A stretch of 19,458 nucleotides of DNA from XYD1-FULL-44-32 sp964433715 (GTDB lineage Bacteria > Patescibacteriota > Minisyncoccia > Phycocordibacterales > XYD1-FULL-46-19): the NCBI GenBank assembly GCA_964433715.1, contig CAYSSL010000009.1, positions 1 to 19,458 of the forward strand, given 5' to 3'. The notes beneath the pieces are model-generated. The model was not told where the DNA came from and did no database searches. It was given only the letters and a program-made list of their open reading frames with translations. The translations under genes were made by a program, and so were the position numbers. Below, piece after piece: positions 14,875-19,458 of this stretch; the first letter of the stretch is position 1; every line of letters starts with the position of its first letter.

Positions 14875-15918
14875 ATGATCCACGAAGTTCTCTATCGCAA
14901 ATATCGCCCTAAAAACTTTGCCGAAGTGCTCGGTCAAGACCAAATAGTTTCGGTCTTAGAAGGCGAAGCTAAAGCGGGTAAGTTTGGCCATGCTTATCTT
15001 TTTTCTGGTAGTCGGGGAACCGGCAAAACATCAGTGGCTCGTATTTTTGCTCGGTCTCTCGGTACAACCGATAAAGATCTTTATGAAATAGATGCTGCTT
15101 CCAACACGGGGGTAGACGATGTCCGCGAATTGCGCGACGGCGTACGGACCTTGCCTTTTGAGTCGCCGATTAAAGTTTACCTGATTGATGAGGTCCATAT
15201 GCTTTCCAAGGCCGCTTTTAATGCCTTGCTTAAAACTCTTGAAGAGCCCCCAGCTCATGTGGTGTTTATTTTGGCTACGACCGAGTTGTACAAAGTGCCA
15301 GATACTATTATTTCGCGCTGTGAAGCTTTTGTTTTTAAGCGCCCTACTACCGATATTTTGGCCGACACGGTGAAGAAGGTGGCAAAAAAAGAGGCGGTGA
15401 AAATTGACAACGAGGCGGCGCGGCTGGTGGCGTTTCTGGGTGACGGCTCTTTCCGCGACACACTAGGGATGTTGCAGAAAGTTATTTCGGGGGCTCACGG
15501 TGAAGATATTTCAGTGACGGTGGTTGAAGATGTTACTGGTTCACCCCAGCTTTTACATATTCAAAATTTTCTACTTTCATTATTGGAGGCCGAATCTGGT
15601 CCGGCCCTTAAAATATTAAGTGATATTGTGACTGAAAATCGGGATATAAAAATTTTTACCAAGCGTCTGTTGGATGAGCTACGTTTGGCCATGCTTTTAA
15701 AATATGGTCCGGAATTGCGTAAGGAAATTGAAGCTCTGGCCGACGCCGACCGGCTGAAATTTTTTGAGCGGTTAGCGGTGCATAGTAATAGTGCTAAAAT
15801 ATCCGCTGTGTTAAGGGAACTTTTAGATGCTTATGAACTTATTGGTAGTACTTATTTACCGCAGTTGCCGCTTGAATTGGCGGTGACCAATATTTGTGAT
15901 AAATTGAAACACCAATAA
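14875..15918 (+). CDS. dnaX: DNA polymerase III gamma subunit (clamp loader), without zinc module
   Basis: The clamp-loader ATPase that loads the sliding clamp. Order: MIHEVLYRKYRPKNFAEVLG; Walker A GSRGTGKT (45-52); AASNTGVDDVRELRD; Walker B VYLIDEVHML (101-110); NALLKTLEEPPAHVVFILATTE; arginine finger SRC (147-149). Lid and collar helices continue to about residue 340. In most bacterial DnaX a four-cysteine zinc module of about 25 residues lies between ARxxAKxLNC and EIDAAS. Here SLGTTDKDLYEIDAAS joins directly, so the module is missing. The C-terminal tau extension is also absent, giving 347 residues, a gamma-like form. No Shine-Dalgarno precedes the start. Confidence 0.95.
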   Translation: MIHEVLYRKYRPKNFAEVLGQDQIVSVLEGEAKAGKFGHAYLFSGSRGTGKTSVARIFARSLGTTDKDLYEIDAASNTGVDDVRELRDGVRTLPFESPIKVYLIDEVHMLSKAAFNALLKTLEEPPAHVVFILATTELYKVPDTIISRCEAFVFKRPTTDILADTVKKVAKKEAVKIDNEAARLVAFLGDGSFRDTLGMLQKVISGAHGEDISVTVVEDVTGSPQLLHIQNFLLSLLEAESGPALKILSDIVTENRDIKIFTKRLLDELRLAMLLKYGPELRKEIEALADADRLKFFERLAVHSNSAKISAVLRELLDAYELIGSTYLPQLPLELAVTNICDKLKHQ

Positions 15919-15927
15919 ATCTAAAAT

Positions 15928-16584
15928 ATGCGTAGAAATTTTTATTTTATCAGACATGGCGAATCGGAAGAAAATAAATTTCGTATTTTGGGCGATGGTA
16001 CCAGCCCGTTATCAATGAGAGGTAAAAAGGAGGCCGCGATGACCGCCGAGCGCCTTCGGACCTTGCCTATAGATAAAATAGTGGCTAGCACCTATACCAG
16101 AGCTCGCCAGACCGCTGAAGCTATTTCGGCGGTTATTGGTCTACCAGTAGAACATTCAGAATCTTTAGTGGAGCGCTGGTCACCGTCTTCGGTGCATGGC
16201 CGTTCAATGGAGGAGGAAGAGGTCAAAGAGGTATTTAAAGCGATCCATCAAGCTTATTTGGATGATCCTAATTATAATTACGAAGACGCGGAAAGTTTTA
16301 ATGACTTAAAAAAACGCGCTCAAGTAGCTTTAGATTTTTTGCTTAAAACCGAGGGCGAGCATGTGGTTGTTGTTAGTCACGGTTTGTTTATGAGGGTTGT
16401 GATTGGCGAGATGTTGTTTGGCGACAACTTTACCGGTAGTGAGTTGTCCAATCTAATTCATGGTCTAATGACTAAAAATACCGGTTTGACTTGGTGCCAA
16501 TATGACGAAGAATTTCATTTGAAGCCGTGGCGAATAGTGACTTGGAATGACCATAACCACCTAGCCGAAATTGAGGAAAAGTAG
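15928..16584 (+). CDS. Histidine phosphatase family protein (phosphoglycerate mutase-like)
   Basis: A phosphohistidine phosphatase or mutase of the branch-1 family. The 218 residues show the nucleophile motif FYFIRHGESEEN, SPLSMRGKKEA, ASTYTRARQTAEAI, an acidic stretch where the proton donor is expected (SLVERWSPSSVHGRSMEEE) and VVVVSHGLFMRVV with the second His. The substrate is unknown; a sugar-phosphate phosphatase, alpha-ribazole phosphatase-like activity or a true mutase are all possible. It begins 9 bases after dnaX and is probably cotranscribed: a TAAAAT directly abutting its ATG is too close to act as its own promoter. Confidence 0.9.
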   Translation: MRRNFYFIRHGESEENKFRILGDGTSPLSMRGKKEAAMTAERLRTLPIDKIVASTYTRARQTAEAISAVIGLPVEHSESLVERWSPSSVHGRSMEEEEVKEVFKAIHQAYLDDPNYNYEDAESFNDLKKRAQVALDFLLKTEGEHVVVVSHGLFMRVVIGEMLFGDNFTGSELSNLIHGLMTKNTGLTWCQYDEEFHLKPWRIVTWNDHNHLAEIEEK

Positions 16585-16605
16585 AAAGTGGTGTGGGGGA
16601 GGAAG

Positions 16606-16626
16606 ATGTCGCCCTAGAGGCGATAT
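16606..16626 (+). terminator. Short hairpin between phosphatase and DUF192 genes
   Basis: ATGTCGCC and GGCGATAT pair with one G-U around CTAGA, then TTTG. It is a weak terminator candidate. The DUF192 promoter box begins only 3 bases further on. Confidence 0.45.
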
Positions 16627-16628
16627 TT

Positions 16629-16637
16629 TGCTATTAT
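16629..16637 (+). promoter_or_regulatory. Extended -10 promoter of the DUF192 gene
   Basis: TG-C-TATTAT, 14 bases before the ATG at 16652, gives a leader of about 7 bases. Confidence 0.5.
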
Positions 16638-16651
16638 GGCCAGATACCGTT

Positions 16652-17188
16652 ATGCATGGCCCGCGTTTAAAAATCTGGATATTGGTTGTTTTGGTTGCTT
16701 TCGTTTTAGCCTTTTGCCTCTTCGTTTTTAATCGTGCCGGCGAAAATAAGGTCTCAAGTCTAGCAACCAGAAGCGTGCCGGTGTTTACCGAGCCCGTAGG
16801 GGCACGGGCGGACACAGAGGCACTACCCTTGGTGCTAGTGGGCGATGTTTCTATTCCCGTTGAGGTGCGCCAGACTCCGGCTGAGCTCCAAAAAGGTCTG
16901 TCTGGTCGTCCGCATTTGGACGCCAATGAAGGTATGTTTTTTGTTTTTAAAACTAAAGCTCGCCACAATTTTTGGATGCCTGATATGAATTTCCCGATTG
17001 ATATTGTCTGGATCACTGGTGGCAAGGTGGTAGATATTGACCACAATGTGACCAATGTTTTTGATCCTAAACAGCCGGTGTATTATCAGCCTGTTGTGCC
17101 GGTAGATTATGTGTTAGAAGTAAATGCAGGTTTTATGAAGAAAAATAATTTGACTGTTGGCTCGCCGGTAAAACTTTTGAATATTTAG
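16652..17188 (+). CDS. DUF192 family protein, membrane anchored
   Basis: A 178-residue protein with a start MHGPRLK, one membrane segment (IWILVVLVAFVLAFCLFVF) and an extracellular DUF192 domain (COG1430): VEVRQTPAELQKGLSGRPHL, NEGMFFVFKTKARHNFWMPD, MNFPIDIVWITGGKVVDIDH, and near the end VDYVLEVNAGFMKKNNLTVG. DUF192 proteins are small single-domain folds often exported or membrane-tethered; their biochemical function is not established. An upstream in-frame start at 16571 overlaps the phosphatase gene and the hairpin and has no support, so I use the ATG at 16652. The next gene starts 2 bases after its stop, so they form an operon. Confidence 0.88.
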   Translation: MHGPRLKIWILVVLVAFVLAFCLFVFNRAGENKVSSLATRSVPVFTEPVGARADTEALPLVLVGDVSIPVEVRQTPAELQKGLSGRPHLDANEGMFFVFKTKARHNFWMPDMNFPIDIVWITGGKVVDIDHNVTNVFDPKQPVYYQPVVPVDYVLEVNAGFMKKNNLTVGSPVKLLNI

Positions 17189-17190
17189 TT

Positions 17191-18237
17191 ATGAAAATAT
17201 CTCCTTACAAAGACCAAGACGGCAAGCGGTGGAACGATTTTATTAAGGCCAATTTTCCCACCATTGGAGCGTTCTTACAAACTTATGAATGGGGAGAGTT
17301 TCAAAAAAAACTAGGCCGAGAGGTGGAGCGCTATTTTGTTACCAATGGCGGGGGACCAGTGGCGGCTTTTACCACCGTTCGTCACCCCCTTCCTTTTGGT
17401 CGTTCTTATTTATATACACCCCGCGGTCCGGTGTTTGCCCCTACTGCTTTAAAAGGTAAACAAGCTAGTGCGGTTTTAAACGCCATTGCTTTGTGGGCGA
17501 AGAAAAACGCTAACCACAATATTTTTTTTCGGCTGGAGCCACCGACCACTAGTTGGCCAGAAGATTTGTTGAGTCATAATTTTTCCTTTCCTGCCTACTA
17601 TGTTCAGCCTCGCCACAATTTGGCTATAAATCTTTTACCACCAACCGCCGAGATTTTGGGTAGCTTTCACTCCTCTACTCGTTCTAATATGGCACGGGCC
17701 AAAAGGCGCGGGGTGAGTGTGCGCGTGCTAGAGACACCCGATCTTAAAATCTTAGAAGAGTTCTTTAAAATGTCTCACGACACCGCCGACCGCAACGGAG
17801 GTAAAAATATTTATCCGGGGCGGGCGTATTTTGAAACTTTTTTTAAAGACATTCCTGTCCTTGTGGGTAAGCGGGTGCCCGATCGTCTATATCAAAAAAT
17901 TTATCTCGGCTTAGAAAATGGGGAGCCGGCGGCTATTCATACGGTGCTCTTTTTTGGCGATACGGCGACTTATATCTATGGCGCCGGTTATCGGGCTAGC
18001 CTTGCCTCAAAAGTGACCTCATACCTCCACTGGTACGCCATGGAAGACGCCAAGGCGCTAGGTTGTACTTATTATGATTTGGGTGGTATTGATGAAAAAA
18101 AGTGGCCCTCGCTTACCAGCTTCAAACGGCAGTTTCGGGGTGAAGAGTTTTCCTATGTGGGCAATATTGATATATTGTTACAGCCAGTAGTTTACCGTTT
18201 GTATAATTTTATTCGCAGTCTAAGGCATTTTCATTAG
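17191..18237 (+). CDS. FemAB-like peptidoglycan bridge aminoacyltransferase
   Basis: A likely member of the FemA/FemB/FmhB and MurM family, which adds amino acids from aminoacyl-tRNA to the lipid II side chain. The 348 residues contain two GNAT-like halves: FPTIGAFLQTYEWGEFQKKL at the start, SYLYTPRGPVFAP, FFRLEPPTTSW, then FHSSTRSNMARAKRRGVSVR at the hinge, an acceptor-half region with FFKMSHDTADRNGGKNIYP, AAIHTVLFFGDTATYIYGAG and WYAMEDAKALGCTYYDLGGI near the end. The substrate amino acid cannot be told. It begins 2 bases after the DUF192 stop, with no Shine-Dalgarno, and ends in a double stop TAGTAG. With the amidase and the FtsQ-like protein it indicates a peptidoglycan wall. Confidence 0.88.
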   Translation: MKISPYKDQDGKRWNDFIKANFPTIGAFLQTYEWGEFQKKLGREVERYFVTNGGGPVAAFTTVRHPLPFGRSYLYTPRGPVFAPTALKGKQASAVLNAIALWAKKNANHNIFFRLEPPTTSWPEDLLSHNFSFPAYYVQPRHNLAINLLPPTAEILGSFHSSTRSNMARAKRRGVSVRVLETPDLKILEEFFKMSHDTADRNGGKNIYPGRAYFETFFKDIPVLVGKRVPDRLYQKIYLGLENGEPAAIHTVLFFGDTATYIYGAGYRASLASKVTSYLHWYAMEDAKALGCTYYDLGGIDEKKWPSLTSFKRQFRGEEFSYVGNIDILLQPVVYRLYNFIRSLRHFH

Positions 18238-18346
18238 TAGTAGAGGGGGAGTGTTGGCTTGCCTAGTTTGCGGAAGATTAAAATATATAGCAGAATTAGC
18301 ATTATTGTGGAGTAGGCCTAAGGGTTGGGAATGGAAAGTAGAATAA
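18238..18346. other. Intergenic DNA without recognisable feature
   Basis: No gene, tRNA or strong hairpin is seen between the FemAB-like gene and the tRNA-Gln pseudo-copy. Confidence 0.5.
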
Positions 18347-18414
18347 TTGCCGGATCGCCCGCCCGCCATCGCAAGCCTAGAGCTTGCTCAGGTGTTGCGG
18401 GCGGGTCTAAAGGT
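18347..18414 (+). pseudogene. tRNA-Gln 5'-end copy split by a hairpin insertion
   Basis: TTGCCGGATCG (18347-18357) and TCTAAAGGT (18406-18414) together equal the first 20 bases around the real tRNA-Gln start (18433-18452). They are separated by a 48-bp insertion exactly after tRNA position 10. Nothing resembling the anticodon arm follows, so the copy is truncated. Confidence 0.75.
18358..18405. repeat. 48-bp GC-rich palindromic insertion
   Basis: The ends CCCGCCCGC and GCGGGCGGG are perfect inverted repeats, and an inner CAAGC-CTAGA-GCTTG hairpin is nested inside. No target-site duplication longer than a base is obvious. A related hairpin lies in the tRNA-Leu element (3752-3784). Confidence 0.7.
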
Positions 18415-18420
18415 GAGGGG

Positions 18421-18429
18421 TGGTAAAAT
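18421..18429 (+). promoter_or_regulatory. Extended -10 promoter of tRNA-Gln
   Basis: TG-G-TAAAAT ends 4 bases before the tRNA 5' end, so transcription would begin at or within two bases of the mature end. Confidence 0.45.
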
Positions 18430-18433
18430 ATAT

Positions 18434-18504
18434 TGCCGGATCGTCTAAAGGTAGGACATGAGCCTTTGAAGCTCAGTATCTTGGTTCGATTCCAAGTCCG
18501 GCAG
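18434..18504 (+). tRNA. tRNA-Gln(UUG)
   Basis: Acceptor TGCCGGA/TCCGGCA, D-arm GTCT/GGAC, anticodon stem TGAGC/GCTCA with loop CTTTGAA (anticodon TTG), T-arm CTTGG-TTCGATT-CCAAG, discriminator G. CCA is not encoded. Confidence 0.95.
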
Positions 18505-18693
18505 CTAGGAGTTTTTTGTTAAAAAAACACCGAGACTGTCCGGCTTGGAATCGAACGGGAAAGGGGTCGGGAGAACACATGGTCTCCCGTGGAGGAAGGC
18601 AGAGCGAAGCTCGTTGGAAAACCGTCCGCGTGTCGCTGAAGCTTTAGCGGAGGAGCAGGGTTTCCAAAGGGTGAGATATCCAAGTCAGGCAGC
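18505..18693 (+). mobile_element. tRNA-Gln-linked structured element with inverted and direct tRNA copies
   Basis: After the tRNA come an A/T hairpin (GTTTTTT-GTT-AAAAAAAC), then an inverted copy of the tRNA 3' end (CTGTCCGG then CTTGGAATCGAAC at 18544-18556, an exact 13-base inverse of the T-arm at 18484-18496). Folded DNA follows: CGGGAGA/TCTCCCG (about 18569-18588); TTGGAAA/TTTCCAA (18614-18666) enclosing CGCTGAAG/CTTTAGCG. A direct copy closes it: TCCAAGTCAGGCAGC at 18679-18693 (14 of 15 matching 18491-18505). No protein is encoded. This is the third example of the plan seen after tRNA-Trp and tRNA-Leu. Confidence 0.5.
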
Positions 18694-18697
18694 CAAG

Positions 18698-18731
18698 TTG
18701 AGATAGGTTCGAAGTCCGAGGATTATCTCAA
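18698..18731. repeat. Hairpin with T-loop-like apex
   Basis: TTGAGATA and TATCTCAA pair perfectly; the loop contains GGTTCGAAGTCC, which resembles a tRNA T-loop (GGTTCGAnTCC). It may be another tRNA 3' remnant. Confidence 0.45.
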
Positions 18732-18761
18732 TTTAATAATTAACGACCAATCAAAATAAAT

Positions 18762-19283
18762 ATGAACGATCAAAATTCTGCATTGTATGTTGTTTTAGGA
18801 TCGGGTTTAGCTTTAATTACTTCACTTGTTGTCGAGATTTGGAAGCATTATCGTACTCAAAAAGATCTTAGAAATAATTTTAAAACAGTCCTTAAGTTAG
18901 AGTTAAAATCGCTTTTGACAATAGTTGATAAATTGACAGAAGGATACGGTTCCTCTACATATTTTGCAGTATTAGTTATTGAACAATTAGACAGAAACTT
19001 GCAAAGGTTAGAAAACTCAAGGAAAGATACAATTTATCTTAAAACAGAACAGAAAAAAGAAGAAGTGCTAACTTGTATAAATGATTTTCTGGTTCTTGCT
19101 TCTGATATGCGTAGTAATGAAAACTACGCCTTTGCTTACAAGGATGAAGCTGTAGAGTCACCAGATGCTAAAACCGCTAGATTTTCTCGTTGTTCGCAGC
19201 AGCGTCAAATGTTTTCGTTAAGGATAATTGATCTTAAACGAAGGGTTCAGGATATAATTAATTATTTGGAAGTATTAAAATAA
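18762..19283 (+). CDS. Small membrane protein with cytoplasmic helical domain
   Basis: Not recognised. The 173 residues start MNDQNSALYVVLGSGLALIT, a single membrane segment at about 8-25, followed by a positively charged WKHYRTQKDLRNN, which places the rest in the cytoplasm. The body is helical and charged (LKLELKSLLTIVDKLTEGYG, EQLDRNLQRLENSRKD, KTEQKKEEVLTCINDFL, LRIIDLKRRVQDIINYLEVL), consistent with a coiled coil or four-helix bundle. Composition is A/T-rich, even compared with its neighbours. It has no Shine-Dalgarno and no recognised partner. A single-pass scaffold or small immunity-type protein are possible, but I see no motif to decide. Confidence 0.7.
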   Translation: MNDQNSALYVVLGSGLALITSLVVEIWKHYRTQKDLRNNFKTVLKLELKSLLTIVDKLTEGYGSSTYFAVLVIEQLDRNLQRLENSRKDTIYLKTEQKKEEVLTCINDFLVLASDMRSNENYAFAYKDEAVESPDAKTARFSRCSQQRQMFSLRIIDLKRRVQDIINYLEVLK

Positions 19284-19407
19284 TTATTTCGAGGAGGTTT
19301 TAAAAGGTAAACTGAAAATCATCTAGAAACCCTTGTGGGACTTGACGGGATTTTTTATGAGACCCAGGAGACCAAGAAAGCCGGCAATCCCTAACATTTT
19401 TTTAATA

Positions 19408-19416
19408 TGTTAAAAT
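19408..19416 (+). promoter_or_regulatory. Extended -10 promoter of the last gene
   Basis: TG-T-TAAAAT, with its end 7 bases before the ATG at 19424, the leaderless spacing used elsewhere here. Confidence 0.6.
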
Positions 19417-19423
19417 ATTTCTA

Positions 19424-19458
19424 ATGTCTAACTCTGAGCAAATAACTCGTATTGGGAT
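19424..19458 (+). CDS. Start of a gene cut by the window edge
   Basis: ATG followed by an open frame reading MSNSEQITRIG to the last base. The start is supported by the extended -10 box. Eleven residues are too few to name a product. Confidence 0.5.
   Translation, partial: MSNSEQITRIG

Noticed and set aside
18505..18760. T-box or other riboswitch before the coiled-coil gene
   Set aside because: I see no T-box consensus or tRNA-pairing specifier loop; the folded DNA is explained better by tRNA-Gln copies.
238..19283. Alternative genetic code with TGA as glycine (SR1/Gracilibacteria code)
   Set aside because: Conserved proteins read through with GGN glycines and no in-frame TGA, so only stop choice, not recoding, is suggested.
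19284..19423. Terminator or small RNA after the coiled-coil gene
   Set aside because: The CCC/GGG pairings before a T-run (about 19350) are too short and irregular, and the GGAGG at about 19294 is not followed by a plausible gene.
1..19458. CRISPR array
   Set aside because: No regularly spaced direct repeats were found. The repeats present are tRNA-derived pairs.

Overview
The window reads as part of a draft genome of a Candidate Phyla Radiation bacterium (Patescibacteria, most likely Parcubacteria-like). This is inferred from gene content and style, not from a marker phylogeny. The genes are compact. Most housekeeping genes have no Shine-Dalgarno sequence and instead carry a -10 box a few bases before the ATG. 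The stringent-response enzyme lacks an ACT domain, DnaX is short, and cell-wall genes (FtsQ-like, amidase, FemAB-like) are present. All 18 complete genes stop at TAA or TAG. A run of exactly 100 N (6539-6638) marks a scaffold gap.

Layout. 1-2412: partial tRNA-Tyr; a 627-residue two-pass membrane protein with a DUF2325-like tail, under a consensus promoter; then ribosomal protein L33. 2413-3976 (minus strand): tRNA-Trp, miaA and tRNA-Leu, the two tRNAs each followed by a short structured non-coding element. 4056-9758: parB (+) converges on an RSH ppGpp enzyme; topA and dprA are also on minus. 9820-13720: a small orphan gene, serS, an ftsQ-like gene, a cell-wall amidase, and a convergent orphan gene (minus). 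13830-18237: dus, dnaX, a histidine phosphatase, a DUF192 protein and a FemAB-like transferase, all +. 18238-19458: a broken 5' copy of tRNA-Gln carrying a 48-bp hairpin insertion, tRNA-Gln with its own structured element, a small membrane coiled-coil protein, and the start of a further gene.

Main discovery. Downstream of tRNA-Trp, tRNA-Leu and tRNA-Gln lie three 150-200 bp non-coding elements with one shared plan: the tRNA, a hairpin, an inverted copy of the T-arm, structured DNA, then a direct copy of the tRNA 3' end. In the Trp and Leu cases the direct copy is an exact 18-bp repeat that breaks at the same T-loop position, between C56 and G57, in two unrelated tRNAs. That is the footprint expected of recombination at a tRNA T-loop, but the elements are too small to encode anything. 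They may be miniature integrated elements, excision scars, or structured RNAs made with the tRNA.

Functionally the recognised genes cover translation (L33, SerRS, tRNAs, MiaA, Dus), replication and chromosome handling (DnaX, TopA, ParB, DprA), envelope building (FtsQ-like, amidase, FemAB-like) and stress signalling (RSH). Three orphan genes (238-2121, 9820-10017, 13289-13720) differ in style: each has a Shine-Dalgarno, an untranslated leader and a strong hairpin terminator, and two of them have a clear TTGACT/TATAAT promoter.
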